Counted from the stretch's first letter, positions 51,999 to 60,986 are shown. The stretch is DNA of 64,000 bases from Bacteroides sp. MSB163 (GCF_036416795.1 NZ_CP143867.1:3650001-3714000); one strand, 5' to 3'. Numbers and translations: made by a program. Notes: generated by a model from the sequence alone, not told the origin.

Positions 51999-52895
51999 GT
52001 GTCTGATTTTCGTTTGAAAGTATTTCAGTCTGTAGCGAAGAACCTGAGTTTCACGAAAGCTTCGCAAGAGTTGTTTGTCAGCCAGCCTGCCATAACAAAG
52101 CATATACAAGAGTTGGAAAGCACTTATCAGGTGCGGTTGTTTGATAGGCAAGGTAGCAAGATTAGTTTGACCGAAGCGGGAAAGTTACTTTTGGAACATT
52201 GTGGCCGTATTCTGGAAGATTATAAGCGATTGGAATATGAGATGCATTTGCTGCATAATGAATATACCGGAGAATTGCGTCTGGGTGCCAGTACTACCAT
52301 TGCCCAATATGTTTTACCTCCATTGCTTGCCAGCTTCATCAAAAAGTTTCCGCAAGTAAATCTTTCATTGATGAACGGCAATTCACGTGAGATAGAAGCG
52401 GCTTTGCAGGAACACCGCATAGATCTTGGGTTAGTGGAAGGTGTTTTCCGTTTACCAAATCTGAAATATACTACTTTTTTGGAGGATGAACTGGTGGCTG
52501 TGACACGTACGGGAAGTAAACTGCAGGTAGGTGAAGAAATTACTCCCGAAGAGTTGCTTCGTATTCCTTTAGTGCTTCGTGAAAGAGGATCGGGCACCTT
52601 GGATGTTTTTGAGAAAGCATTGCAACAGCATAATATAAAGTTATCGTCTCTTCAGGTATTAATGTATCTGGGTAGTACGGAAAGTATCAAACTTTTCCTG
52701 GAACACACTGATTGCATGGGAATTGTCTCCATCCGTTCTATCACCCGTGAACTCTATGCCGGACAACTGCGTGTCGTTGAGATAAAAGACATGGTTATGC
52801 TTCGTGATTTTAGTTTTGCCCAACCTCAGGGACAGGAGAGCGGGCTTTCCCAGGTCTTTATGCAGTTTGCTGCACATCATAACCATAAGTTATAG
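51999..52895 (+). CDS. LysR-family regulator, probable controller of the YeiH gene
   Basis: The 298-residue protein starts with GTG at 51999. The N-terminal winged HTH (FRLKVFQSVAKNLSFTKASQ, then VSQPAITKHIQELE) and the C-terminal co-inducer domain (LRLGASTTIAQYVLPPLLAS) are complete, as in CysB/YeiE-like regulators. It lies 96 bp upstream of, and in the same direction as, a YeiH transporter gene with its own promoter. YeiE-YeiH style control of sulfite/sulfur export is inferred. Confidence 0.92.
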   Translation: MSDFRLKVFQSVAKNLSFTKASQELFVSQPAITKHIQELESTYQVRLFDRQGSKISLTEAGKLLLEHCGRILEDYKRLEYEMHLLHNEYTGELRLGASTTIAQYVLPPLLASFIKKFPQVNLSLMNGNSREIEAALQEHRIDLGLVEGVFRLPNLKYTTFLEDELVAVTRTGSKLQVGEEITPEELLRIPLVLRERGSGTLDVFEKALQQHNIKLSSLQVLMYLGSTESIKLFLEHTDCMGIVSIRSITRELYAGQLRVVEIKDMVMLRDFSFAQPQGQESGLSQVFMQFAAHHNHKL

Positions 52896-52937
52896 CGTAT
52901 AAACAGATACAATTGGTGTATATAGGTATAGAAGCCT

Positions 52938-52946
52938 ACCTTTGCA
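52938..52946 (+). promoter_or_regulatory. -7 box of the YeiH promoter
   Basis: TACCTTTGC is a full consensus match, 45 bp before the YeiH start. The bases 52900-52937 just upstream would be the place for LysR binding. Confidence 0.6.
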
Positions 52947-52991
52947 CCCGGAAATCAGAAATAATATAAATATTGATATACAAGAAAAATT

Positions 52992-54002
52992 ATGGCTTCA
53001 ATTCAAACTGCGAGTGTAAGCACTCTGGCGTATCTTCAACGGAAGAACAAAATTACTTATGTGTCTTTAGTGGTGCTTTTATCAATCTTCTTATTATTGG
53101 ATTATATCCCTGGCTATTCTACTTGGGTGACACCTCCTGTCGCTTTGTTCCTGGGGTTGATTTTTGCTTTGTCAAGCGGGCAGGCACATCCGAAGTTTAA
53201 TAAGAAAGTATCCAAATATCTTTTGCAGTATTCAGTGGTGGGATTGGGATTCGGTATGAATCTTCAGGCATCTTTAGCTTCGGGTAAAGAAGGAATGGAG
53301 TTCACTGTTATTTCAGTAGTGGGCACTATGCTTATCGGTTGGTTCATCGGTCGTAAATTCCTGAAGGTAGACCGTGATACTTCTTACCTCATTAGTTCCG
53401 GTACAGCTATCTGTGGTGGTAGCGCTATTGCGGCGGTAGGTCCTGTGTTGCGGGCAAAAGATACGGAAATGTCTGTAGCGCTGGGTACTATCTTTATTCT
53501 GAACGCTATTGCACTGTTTATCTTTCCGGTAATTGGCCATGCTTTAGATATGAGTCAGCAAGAATTCGGAACATGGGCGGCAATTGCTATACACGATACA
53601 AGTTCGGTAGTAGGTGCCGGTGCGGCTTATGGTGAAGAAGCTTTGCAAATTGCTACGACCATTAAATTGACACGTGCCTTGTGGATTATTCCTTTGGCTT
53701 TGATTACTTCTTTTGTATTCAAGAGTAAAGGACAGAAGATAAGTATCCCCTGGTTTATTTTCTTCTTTATTCTGGCTATGGTATTCAATACATATGTATT
53801 AAATTCATCGGAAACCGGTATTATGATAGGAGAGGGAATTAACAGTCTGGCCAGAAAGACACTGACTATCACTTTGTTCTTTATCGGTGCTTCCCTTTCA
53901 CGTGATGTATTGAAGGCAGTGGGTATCAAACCACTTATTCAAGGTGTGTTGTTGTGGGTTGCAATTAGCGTAAGCACGCTGGCGTATATTTATTGGTTCT
54001 AA
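52992..54002 (+). CDS. YeiH-family putative sulfate/sulfite exporter
   Basis: The 336-residue membrane protein has about ten helices (SLVVLLSIFLLLDYIPGY; YSVVGLGFGMNLQASL; VGTMLIGWFIG). The family motif SSGTAICGGSAIAAVGPVL is at about 136-154 and HDTSSVVGAGAAYG near 205. YeiH/YadS proteins are described as putative sulfur-anion exporters; transport has little direct proof. The protein ends 17 bp before a 16-bp terminator hairpin. Confidence 0.9.
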   Translation: MASIQTASVSTLAYLQRKNKITYVSLVVLLSIFLLLDYIPGYSTWVTPPVALFLGLIFALSSGQAHPKFNKKVSKYLLQYSVVGLGFGMNLQASLASGKEGMEFTVISVVGTMLIGWFIGRKFLKVDRDTSYLISSGTAICGGSAIAAVGPVLRAKDTEMSVALGTIFILNAIALFIFPVIGHALDMSQQEFGTWAAIAIHDTSSVVGAGAAYGEEALQIATTIKLTRALWIIPLALITSFVFKSKGQKISIPWFIFFFILAMVFNTYVLNSSETGIMIGEGINSLARKTLTITLFFIGASLSRDVLKAVGIKPLIQGVLLWVAISVSTLAYIYWF

Positions 54003-54018
54003 AGAAAGCACTTATTAA

Positions 54019-54065
54019 TATAAGGTATGCGGCAGAAGAAAATTTCTTTTGCCGCATACCTTATA
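54019..54065 (+). terminator. Terminator after the YeiH gene
   Basis: 16-bp arms (54019-54034 and 54050-54065; core AAGGTATGCGGCA) with a 15-base loop and flanking A/T tracts. Confidence 0.85.
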
Positions 54066-54157
54066 TAAAATTCATTTTCTTTGTAACAAAGTTCTGTCCT
54101 TTTACGTCTAATCAATAGATACAACCAATAAACAGGATTGAGATACAGAAAAAGCCC

Positions 54158-54673
54158 ATGGATGCTGAAAGTTTTAAAAATGAGTTTCTGCCCTACCACC
54201 GCAAGCTGTACAGTGTAGCCTATCGGCTGCTTGAGAATGCGGCAGATGCGGAGGACTTGGTTCAGGAAGCCTATCTGAAGCTATGGGATAAGCGGGAAGG
54301 ATTGATGGTTATCAGCAACCCGGAAGCGTTCAGTGTCACTTTGGTAAAGAATATGTGCTTTGATTTACTTCGTTCAGGGAAGTATGTCTTATCCAGGCAA
54401 ACTGTGGAATTGACTGCTGTACAGGATATTTCTCAAGCTGATAATCTGGAGGTACGTGACGAAGTAAGGCAAGTAAAAGATATCATAGCCCACTTGCCCG
54501 AACAGCAGCAGCGGATTGTAAACCTGCGTGATGTCAAAGGCTGTTCTTACGAAGAGATAGAACAAGTGACCGGGTTGAACTCTACAAATATCCGTGTACT
54601 GCTGTCCCGGGCGAGGAAAAGAATACGTGAGGAATTTAATAAATGGAATAACTATGAAAGTCGAGGAAATTGA
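54158..54673 (+). CDS. ECF-type RNA polymerase sigma factor
   Basis: The 171 residues hold sigma region 2 (LYSVAYRLLENAADAEDLVQ EAYLKLWD, about 16-45) and region 4 (LPEQQQRIVNLRDVKGCSYE, then SSTNIRVLLSRARK-like end, about 108-160). This is a short ECF factor without extra domains. Its end overlaps the start of the next gene by 20 bp. That gene has the layout of an anti-sigma factor, so the pair forms a membrane signal unit with the DUF4252 protein that follows. Confidence 0.92.
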   Translation: MDAESFKNEFLPYHRKLYSVAYRLLENAADAEDLVQEAYLKLWDKREGLMVISNPEAFSVTLVKNMCFDLLRSGKYVLSRQTVELTAVQDISQADNLEVRDEVRQVKDIIAHLPEQQQRIVNLRDVKGCSYEEIEQVTGLNSTNIRVLLSRARKRIREEFNKWNNYESRGN

Positions 54674-55181
54674 AAGGCTGCTCGCCGAGTTTTATGAGGG
54701 GAACACTACCGAGAGCCAGGAAGAGGCGTTGAGAGATTATTTCAGAACAACGGAAGTGCCCGAACATCTGCAAAAGGATAAAGAAATTTTTCTTAGCCTT
54801 AACCAGGGTGCAGATAGAGATGTGGAAGTTCCTGCGGGCTTGGGGGATAAACTGAGCCGGCTGATTGATGAAAAGGCTGAAGAAGAACAACGCTTCTTCC
54901 GCCCTAACAAATCCAGACGTAACTGGCGCTGGATTGGGAGTGTTGCAGCAACCATACTGGTAATTATAGGCATCGGATATGGCGTGGAAAATCTGGGAAA
55001 AGATGTATGTCCGCCCACACCGCAGGATACATTCTCTGATCCGGAAGAAGCTTATCAGGTTTTGCAAGCCACTTTGATTGAAGTTTCCACCAATTTGAAC
55101 CAAGGCATTGCCCAGGTGAAGGAAACTCAATTGGATATGAAAAAAGTGAATCAGGAAGTAAAAAAAGAAATGCAAAGATAA
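54654..55181 (+). CDS. Probable anti-sigma factor of the ECF operon
   Basis: The 175 residues start at ATG 54654 inside the sigma gene (MKVEEIERLLAEFYEGNTTE). The N-terminal cytoplasmic part (about 1-85, with SQEEALRDYF) resembles small Bacteroidetes anti-sigma proteins. One membrane helix follows (WIGSVAATILVIIGIGYGV, about 87-105), then a periplasmic helix-rich tail (about 115-175). No zinc-binding His-x3-Cys-x2-Cys motif is present. Function is inferred from topology and from the overlap with the sigma gene. Confidence 0.7.
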   Translation: MKVEEIERLLAEFYEGNTTESQEEALRDYFRTTEVPEHLQKDKEIFLSLNQGADRDVEVPAGLGDKLSRLIDEKAEEEQRFFRPNKSRRNWRWIGSVAATILVIIGIGYGVENLGKDVCPPTPQDTFSDPEEAYQVLQATLIEVSTNLNQGIAQVKETQLDMKKVNQEVKKEMQR

Positions 55182-55187
55182 ACGATT

Positions 55188-55940
55188 ATGAAACTCAACA
55201 AAATTTTATTGGCAGGTGTGCTGTTGATGCTCCCCCTGCTCTGCCAGGCGCAGAAAAATATATTCAATACGTATAATGATATGAAAGGGGTTTCCTCTGT
55301 TTATATCTCAAAAGCGATGATTGAAATGAACCCCAATCTTTTCACGAAGGATATCTATATTGGGAAAGTATCCGGTAAGCTGGAAAGTGTACAGATTGTT
55401 TCTACAATGGATAATAATATCAAGAAGGATTTGCGGAAAGATTTGCGTGCACTGGTACAGTCGTCCAAATATGAGCTGTTGATGAAGCAGAAGGGGAATG
55501 TCTCCAGTTCCGAATTCTATATTAACAGGAAAGGAGATAAGGTGAAGGAACTGATTATGATTATAGACGGCGCTGCTAACTTGAAGTTCGTTTATCTGGA
55601 AGGAGAAATGACTTTGAAAGATATTCAGAATATCATGATGTATCAAAATACCAGTATGAATGCGGGAGGGAATGTTTACCGCATTGATGGCAATATTGAC
55701 TTGGCGAATGCTAGCAATTGGGAGGATTTAAAAAGATTGGAGGACTTGCGAGGATTAGAAGGATTGAAGAGTCTGGAAAGCCTGAAGAGCCTGGAAAGTT
55801 TAAAGGGATTGAAAAGTTTGAAAGACTTAAGTAAACTAAAGGATAGCGAATATCTGAAGAAACAGATGGATGCCGATTCCTGGAAACGTTTTGAAGAGAG
55901 CATGGAGATGCTGGAAGAGCGTTTAGAAAACCTGGAATAG
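55188..55940 (+). CDS. DUF4252 exported protein with leucine-rich repeats
   Basis: The 250-residue protein has a signal peptide (ILLAGVLLMLPLLCQAQ, cleavage near 22). A DUF4252 domain spans about 25-165 (FNTYNDMKGVSSVYISKAMI ... MMYQNTSMNAGGNVYRIDG). The C-terminal third (about 175-225) consists of short LKSLESLKSLEGLK-type repeats of about five to nine residues and then a coiled coil. DUF4252 proteins regularly follow ECF sigma/anti-sigma pairs in Bacteroidetes, and this gene starts six bases after the anti-sigma gene. Function unknown. Confidence 0.85.
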   Translation: MKLNKILLAGVLLMLPLLCQAQKNIFNTYNDMKGVSSVYISKAMIEMNPNLFTKDIYIGKVSGKLESVQIVSTMDNNIKKDLRKDLRALVQSSKYELLMKQKGNVSSSEFYINRKGDKVKELIMIIDGAANLKFVYLEGEMTLKDIQNIMMYQNTSMNAGGNVYRIDGNIDLANASNWEDLKRLEDLRGLEGLKSLESLKSLESLKGLKSLKDLSKLKDSEYLKKQMDADSWKRFEESMEMLEERLENLE

Positions 55941-55974
55941 GATATCCTGCTGATAGGTGTAAATAGTTTGTTGA

Positions 55975-56002
55975 AAAGGGGAACCGATTCCGGTTCCCCT
56001 TT
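55975..56002. terminator. Bidirectional terminator between DUF4252 and recA
   Basis: Twelve-base arms AAAGGGGAACCG/CGGTTCCCCTTT with a four-base loop, between convergent genes. Confidence 0.9.
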
Positions 56003-56021
56003 ATTATGAGAGAAAGTTTGC

Positions 56022-57065
56022 TTATTTGTCTTTCTTTAATGCTTCGAAAATAAGTCCTTCTAATTCCTCTGCCAGTTCCGGATTATCAAGGATAACCTGC
56101 TTGGCTGCGTCACGCCCTTGGGCTATTTTAGTGTCGTTGTAGCTGAACCAAGAGCCGCTTTTCTTGATGATACCCAATTCTGCACCCAAGTCGATGATTT
56201 CACCGGCACGTGAGATTCCTTCACCGAACATGATGTCGAATTCAGCGCGACGGAAAGGAGGAGCCACTTTGTTCTTTACAACTTTTACTTTAGTTTGCTT
56301 GCCAAGAACTTCTTCACCATTTTTTATGGCTTGGCTTCCGCGGATGTCGATACGTACGGATGCATAGAATTTCAGCGCATTACCACCGGTCGTTGTTTCG
56401 GGATTACCGAACATGACACCGATCTTCTCACGCAACTGATTGATGAAGATACAAGTAGTGCGTGTCTTGCTGACGGTACCGGTTAGCTTACGCAATGCCT
56501 GCGACATGAGTCGGGCTTGCAGACCTACTTTGTTCTCGCCCATATCACCTTCTATTTCCGCTTTTGGAGTTAAGGCGGCTACGGAGTCAATAACAATGAT
56601 GTCGATAGCTGAGGAGCGAATCAACTGTTCTGCAATTTCCAATGCTTGTTCACCGTTGTCCGGTTGGGAAATGAAGAGATTATCTACGTCTACACCCAGT
56701 TTGGCAGCATAGAAACGGTCGAAGGCATGTTCTGCATCGATGAATGCCGCAATGCCACCGGCCTTTTGTGCTTCGGCAATGGCGTGGATGGCCAGAGTTG
56801 TTTTACCGGATGATTCCGGACCGTAAATCTCGATGATACGTCCACGCGGATAACCGCCGACACCAAGCGCTACGTTTAGTCCGATAGAGCCGGTGGGGAT
56901 TACTTCTACTTGTTCGACGATGCCGTCGCCCATTTTCATGATAGAACCCTTGCCAAAGCTCTTTTCTATCTTGTCCATAGCGGCTTGCAGGGCTTTCAAC
57001 TTCTCGCTGGATGCCATCTTGCCGCCATTTTCGTTTTCAAAAATAAGTTCGTCTTTCTTTGCCAT
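56022..57065 (-). CDS. recA: Recombinase RecA
   Basis: RecA forms the strand-exchange filament and triggers SOS. The 347 residues show the Walker A GPESSGKTTLAIHAI, Walker B IIVIDSVAALTPKAEIEGD, loop L2 (NQLREKIGVMFGNPETTTGG) and the QLREKIG motif. Length is typical. No LexA-type box is evident upstream in the 100-bp gap, which instead contains weak inverted repeats. Confidence 0.98.
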   Translation of the reverse strand: MAKKDELIFENENGGKMASSEKLKALQAAMDKIEKSFGKGSIMKMGDGIVEQVEVIPTGSIGLNVALGVGGYPRGRIIEIYGPESSGKTTLAIHAIAEAQKAGGIAAFIDAEHAFDRFYAAKLGVDVDNLFISQPDNGEQALEIAEQLIRSSAIDIIVIDSVAALTPKAEIEGDMGENKVGLQARLMSQALRKLTGTVSKTRTTCIFINQLREKIGVMFGNPETTTGGNALKFYASVRIDIRGSQAIKNGEEVLGKQTKVKVVKNKVAPPFRRAEFDIMFGEGISRAGEIIDLGAELGIIKKSGSWFSYNDTKIAQGRDAAKQVILDNPELAEELEGLIFEALKKDK

Positions 57066-57168
57066 ATTGCTTTCTGTTATTTAGAGTTGACGAGTTGACC
57101 AGGTATTAGTTGACAAGGAATGACCTTGCTGTCTCCTTCTCAATTCGTTAACTAATTTCCTTGTGTAC

Positions 57169-57615
57169 TTATAATATTTGTGCGGCGTGGTCTTTGGTTT
57201 TCACCTCCTTGGGGGTGATGATTCTCTCTATCACTCCTTCTTCATTGATAATGAAAGTGGTGCGGAAGGTTCCCATATATTTACGTCCGTACATACTTTT
57301 TTCTCCCCAAACACCGAATTGCTCCACGAGTTTCTTATCCGTATCTGCAATTAGCGGGAAAGGTAAGTTGTTTTTCTCAATAAATTTCTGGTGCGACTTT
57401 TCATTGTCTACACTTACGCCAATCACTTCGTAGCCGGCCTTACGTAATTCTGAATAATTATCGCGCAGGTTGCAGGCTTGTGCCGTACATCCTGAAGTCA
57501 TATCTTTGGGATAGAAATAAAGAACTATCTTCTTTCCTTTATAATCGCTGAGGCGGATTGCTTCGCCTTTTTCATTGATGCCCAATACTTCGGGCGCTTT
57601 ATCTCCAACTTGCAT
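57169..57615 (-). CDS. bcp: Thiol peroxidase of the BCP/PrxQ type
   Basis: The 148 residues carry the atypical 2-Cys site LYFYPKDMTSGCTAQACNLR with peroxidatic Cys47 and resolving Cys52, five residues apart as in PrxQ/BCP. KYMGTFRTTFIINEEGVIER and the late EVKTKDHAAQIL follow. The enzyme reduces peroxides with thioredoxin. It lies between recA and the carboxynorspermidine-synthase-like gene, all on the minus strand, with a dispersed hairpin in its leader. Confidence 0.94.
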   Translation of the reverse strand: MQVGDKAPEVLGINEKGEAIRLSDYKGKKIVLYFYPKDMTSGCTAQACNLRDNYSELRKAGYEVIGVSVDNEKSHQKFIEKNNLPFPLIADTDKKLVEQFGVWGEKSMYGRKYMGTFRTTFIINEEGVIERIITPKEVKTKDHAAQIL

Positions 57616-57621
57616 AATCTA

Positions 57622-57727
57622 TAATTAAATTAAGAATGAAGAATTAAGAATGAAGAATTTCCTTTCGGTATGCTTTTACCGCGCAGCTAAATTCTTCATT
57701 CTTCATTTTTAGTTCTTCATTTAGTTT
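57622..57727. repeat. Dispersed hairpin repeat, member B, before bcp
   Basis: Arms made of repeated GAAGAATTAAGAATGAAG units and their imperfect inverse flank a loop containing CGGTATGCTTTTACCGCGC and CAGCTA, close to the loop of member A (29318-29417). It lies between bcp and the gene before it. Confidence 0.8.
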
Positions 57728-58919
57728 ATACTTCCAAATCTTTATCAAACACTTCATGCCAAGGCAATCCCTGTTTGTTCAACTGTTCCATGAACGGGTC
57801 CGGATTAAACTCTTCCACATTCCATACTCCCGGTTTCTTCCACAATCCTTTGAGGAACATCATGGCACCTATCATGGCGGGAACCCCTGTTGTATAGCTT
57901 ACACCCTGCATACCTGTTTCCTTATAGGCTTCCTGGTGGCTACAATTATTGTAAACGTAGTAGGTGCGTTCTTTACCGTCTTTTAATCCCCGGATACGGC
58001 AGCCAATGGAAGTTTCTCCTTCATAATTTTCGCCCAGATCTTGCGGGTTAGGCAATACGGCTTTCAGGAATTGCAGCGGGACGATTTTCATCCCATTGTA
58101 ATCCACTTCATCGATACGTGCCATACCGATGTTCTGGATTACTCGCAGGTGAGTCAGGTATTCCTGACCGAAAGTCATCCAGAAACGTGCACGCTTGATG
58201 GTAGGGAAGTTTTTCACCAAAGATTCTAATTCTTCGTGATATAACAGATAGGAATCACGAGGTCCGATATTCGGATAAGTCAGGTCCTTATGGATTTCCA
58301 ACGGTTGGGTTGTTACCCATTGGCCATTCTCATAGTAACGTCCGTTCTGCGTGATTTCACGAATATTGATTTCCGGATTGAAGTTCGTTGCAAATGCCTT
58401 ATGATGATTACCTGCGTTGCAATCTACAATATCCAGATATTGCATTTCATCGAAATAATGTTTGGCAGCATATGCAGTATAAATACCACTTACCCCCGGA
58501 TCGAAACCGCAACCAAGAATGGCGGTCAGTCCGGCATCCTCAAAACGTTTCTTATATGCCCATTGCCAGCTGTATTCAAAGTGAGCCACATCTTTCGGCT
58601 CATAGTTGGCAGTGTCCAGATAGTTGACTCCGCTTTTAAGACAAGCTTCCATAATGGTAAGATCCTGATAGGGAAGTGCTACGTTTATGACGATTTCGGG
58701 TTTGAAGCTATTAAAGAGAGCAACCAGTTCATCCACATTGTCGGCATCTACCTGTGCGGTTTGGATGTTGGGGTTACCGATTGCTTTTACGATAGCGTCG
58801 CATTTGGACTTTGTGCGGCTGGCAATCATGATCTCAGTGAATACATCCGGATTTTGAGCCACCTTGTGCGCAACGACGGTACCTACACCGCCTGCACCGA
58901 TAATAAGAACTTTACCCAT
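57726..58919 (-). CDS. Saccharopine-dehydrogenase-family protein, likely carboxynorspermidine synthase
   Basis: The 397 residues (ATG 58919; a TTG 15 bp upstream is less likely) open with the NAD(P) site GKVLIIGAGGVGTVVAHKVA. Next come the family signature GVNYLDTANYEP and the ILGCGFDPGVSGIYTAYAAK core. The C-terminal end (GLPWHEVFDKDLEV) is also typical. Bacteroides uses such an enzyme with carboxynorspermidine decarboxylase in the alternative spermidine pathway. A decarboxylase gene is not next to it here, so the assignment rests on family resemblance. Confidence 0.85.
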   Translation of the reverse strand: MGKVLIIGAGGVGTVVAHKVAQNPDVFTEIMIASRTKSKCDAIVKAIGNPNIQTAQVDADNVDELVALFNSFKPEIVINVALPYQDLTIMEACLKSGVNYLDTANYEPKDVAHFEYSWQWAYKKRFEDAGLTAILGCGFDPGVSGIYTAYAAKHYFDEMQYLDIVDCNAGNHHKAFATNFNPEINIREITQNGRYYENGQWVTTQPLEIHKDLTYPNIGPRDSYLLYHEELESLVKNFPTIKRARFWMTFGQEYLTHLRVIQNIGMARIDEVDYNGMKIVPLQFLKAVLPNPQDLGENYEGETSIGCRIRGLKDGKERTYYVYNNCSHQEAYKETGMQGVSYTTGVPAMIGAMMFLKGLWKKPGVWNVEEFNPDPFMEQLNKQGLPWHEVFDKDLEV

Positions 58920-58977
58920 TTCTTTTAATAACAAATTACGAGTTACAAATTATAAATTATCCTTTTTTTATTGGTGA

Positions 58978-58986
58978 GCAAATATA
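58978..58986 (-). promoter_or_regulatory. -7 box of the carboxynorspermidine-synthase-like gene
   Basis: Reads TATATTTGC on the minus strand, about 60 bp before the start codon. Confidence 0.55.
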
Positions 58987-59083
58987 GGATTTAATTCGCA
59001 GATAAACATTAAAATCCTGCTAAATACTTTTTATAAAAAGCTTCTATTTCTAAACAAACTGCTTGTTTTTGGGTTATTTTGTA

Positions 59084-59092
59084 TATATTTGC
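59084..59092 (+). promoter_or_regulatory. -7 box of the META-domain gene
   Basis: TATATTTGC matches the consensus, 32 bp before the start codon, with TTG about 20 bp further upstream. Confidence 0.55.
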
Positions 59093-59124
59093 CCCGCGAA
59101 AATTAACTTAAACAACGAATAGCA

Positions 59125-59916
59125 ATGAAGAAAGTAATAGTTTCTCTTTGTATGGCAGGAGCTTTGATTGCTCTGTCATCTTGTCGCTCTTCCAAAGATG
59201 CTGCGACATTATCTTCCATCAATGGTGAATGGAATATTATTGAAATAAATGGTGCTGCCGTAGTGCCTGCTCCCAATCAGGAATTCCCTTTTATCGGTTT
59301 TGATACGAATACCGGAAAAGTATTCGGTAATAGTGGTTGTAATCGTATGATGGGTTCGTTCGATGTGAACGCTAAACCCGGTACAATTGATCTCGGAGCT
59401 ATGGCAAGTACGCGTATGGCTTGTCCGGATATGACGCTGGAACAAAACGTGTTGTCTGCTTTGGGACAAGTGAAGAAGTATAAAAAGTTAGGTAAGGAGA
59501 ACATCGCTTTGTGCGGTTCATCCAATCGTCCTATTATTGTATTACAAAAGAAAGCTCCTACAGTGAAACTATCAGACTTGAGTGGTAAGTGGATTATTTC
59601 CGAAGCCGGTGGTCAGTCCATTCCCGAAGGTATGGAGAAACAACCGTTTATTGAGTTCAATCTTTCTGAAAAGAGAATACACGGCAATGCCGGTTGTAAT
59701 CTTATTAATGGCGGATTTGTTGCAGACAACGAGAACAGTTCTGCAATTTCTTTCCCGCAACTTATCAGCACTATGATGGCTTGTCCGGATATGGAAGTAG
59801 AAGGCCGTGTGATGAAAGCATTGAATGAAGTGAAGTCTTTCGGTAAACTGGCCGGTGGTGGCATCGGACTTTATGATGCGGATAATACACTGGTGATGGT
59901 ACTGGTAAAGAAATAA
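59125..59916 (+). CDS. Lipoprotein with two META (HslJ-like) domains
   Basis: The 263 residues have a lipoprotein signal (SLCMAGALIALSSC, lipid Cys at residue 20) and two META domains, at about 33-135 and 145-262. Both repeat the same pattern: GNSGCNRMMGSF then MASTRMACPDM in the first, GNAGCNLINGGF then ISTMMACPDM in the second. META domains occur in HslJ, linked to stress and novobiocin resistance; the mechanism is unknown. The paired Cys residues in each domain may form a disulfide. Confidence 0.9.
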   Translation: MKKVIVSLCMAGALIALSSCRSSKDAATLSSINGEWNIIEINGAAVVPAPNQEFPFIGFDTNTGKVFGNSGCNRMMGSFDVNAKPGTIDLGAMASTRMACPDMTLEQNVLSALGQVKKYKKLGKENIALCGSSNRPIIVLQKKAPTVKLSDLSGKWIISEAGGQSIPEGMEKQPFIEFNLSEKRIHGNAGCNLINGGFVADNENSSAISFPQLISTMMACPDMEVEGRVMKALNEVKSFGKLAGGGIGLYDADNTLVMVLVKK

Positions 59917-59936
59917 TCCAGGTAATTCAGAATATA

Positions 59937-59976
59937 GAAAAACAGGATGTCAATATCAATTGGCATCCTGTTTTTT
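59937..59976. terminator. Bidirectional terminator between META and SMR genes
   Basis: Stem AAAACAGGATG/CATCCTGTTTT (with one bulge) and flanking A and T runs between convergent genes. Confidence 0.85.
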
Positions 59977-59979
59977 GCT

Positions 59980-60306
59980 TTAATGAGATACTACTTTCAA
60001 ACCGATAATCGAACCTATCAGCGTTGCAATAAAAAATAACCTCCATATAGTAGCAGGTTCCTTGAAAATCAGTATGCCCGCCAATACGGTTCCTACCGCA
60101 CCTATCCCTGTCCATACAGCATAAGCTGTACCAATAGGCAGGGCTTGCGTTGCCTTTATCAGCAAAAACATGCTGATACTCATAGAAATAATGAAACCGG
60201 TGAACCACCAGTACATTTCACTGCCGGTTGTTTCTTTAACCTTACCCATACACGATGTAAACGCTACTTCGAACAATCCGGCCACAATTAAATATATCCA
60301 ACTCAT
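59980..60306 (-). CDS. Small multidrug resistance (SMR/EmrE-SugE type) exporter
   Basis: The 108 residues from ATG 60306 (MSWIYLIVAGLFEVAFTSCM) form four helices. The membrane Glu13 in GLFEVAFT is the proton/substrate residue of the family. IGTAYAVWTGIGAVGTVLAG is the classical SMR signature. An upstream in-frame extension has no family match and is left out. It functions as a dimer that expels quaternary ammonium or guanidinium compounds. It follows a Crp-family gene on the same strand with a 69-bp gap. Confidence 0.92.
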   Translation of the reverse strand: MSWIYLIVAGLFEVAFTSCMGKVKETTGSEMYWWFTGFIISMSISMFLLIKATQALPIGTAYAVWTGIGAVGTVLAGILIFKEPATIWRLFFIATLIGSIIGLKVVSH

Positions 60307-60375
60307 AACTTTTATTTTTTGTGCAAAGTTCATGAATTGGTTTGACTTCTTATTTAACAAATGATAAAAAGTGAT

Positions 60376-60939
60376 TTATCTGAATTTAGCCCGAATACGG
60401 CTTAAACTGACCTGTGTAATACCAAGATAGGAAGCGATATAGCCTAATTGTACTCTTTGCAAAAGATCCGGAGTATGATTCATCAGGTCTCTATAACGTT
60501 CCAAGGATGTCTTGAACTGTCGGCCGATAAATCTTTCTTCTGTTTTGAGCAATTCCTTTTCTGCAAATTCTCTTCCCCAGTTGGCGATGTGTATATCCTT
60601 GCTGAATAATTCATGTAAGGCTCGTTTCCTTACTTCATATAGTTCACATTCTTCCAGGAGTTCTATATTCTCATAGCCTCTTTGGTTGGATACATAGCTT
60701 TTCATGGATACCACCGTATCGCCTTCGCGTCCGAACCAAAATGTTATTTCGTTGTCAGCTAACTCGGTATAGGCACGTACAATGCCTTTCTTTATGAAGT
60801 ATACTTTGGTTTCTACCTTGTCCGCCCTGAATAGGATATGTCCTTTTGGGTGAGTGACTTCAGAAATGATCTCCTTCAGCGCATTCTTTGACGGCTCCGG
60901 CAGCTTTCCTATATTATCGATAATCTGATCTAAATCCAT
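60376..60939 (-). CDS. Crp/Fnr-family regulator next to the SMR exporter
   Basis: The 187 residues have a cyclic-nucleotide-binding-like beta-barrel (about 20-115, GHILFRADKVETKVYFIKKG). A long helix and a C-terminal winged HTH follow (VQLGYIASYLGITQVSLSRI, about 158-180). Residues for cAMP or an iron-sulfur cluster are absent, as is usual in Bacteroidetes members of this group. The SMR gene downstream is a plausible target. The related regulator at 61165-61740 is paired with a MATE exporter in the same way. Confidence 0.85.
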   Translation of the reverse strand: MDLDQIIDNIGKLPEPSKNALKEIISEVTHPKGHILFRADKVETKVYFIKKGIVRAYTELADNEITFWFGREGDTVVSMKSYVSNQRGYENIELLEECELYEVRKRALHELFSKDIHIANWGREFAEKELLKTEERFIGRQFKTSLERYRDLMNHTPDLLQRVQLGYIASYLGITQVSLSRIRAKFR

Positions 60940-60986
60940 ATTGGGTACTGTGTTATGTATCTTTCTTATGGCATTTGCACGGCATT

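Noticed and set aside
53985..54157. Small RNA downstream of the YeiH gene
   Set aside because: The only structure is the strong hairpin at 54019-54065, adequately explained as a terminator; no promoter box was seen.
60307..60360. Longer start for the SMR exporter
   Set aside because: The additional 18 residues are polar and unlike the family, whose first helix begins at MSWIYLIVAG.
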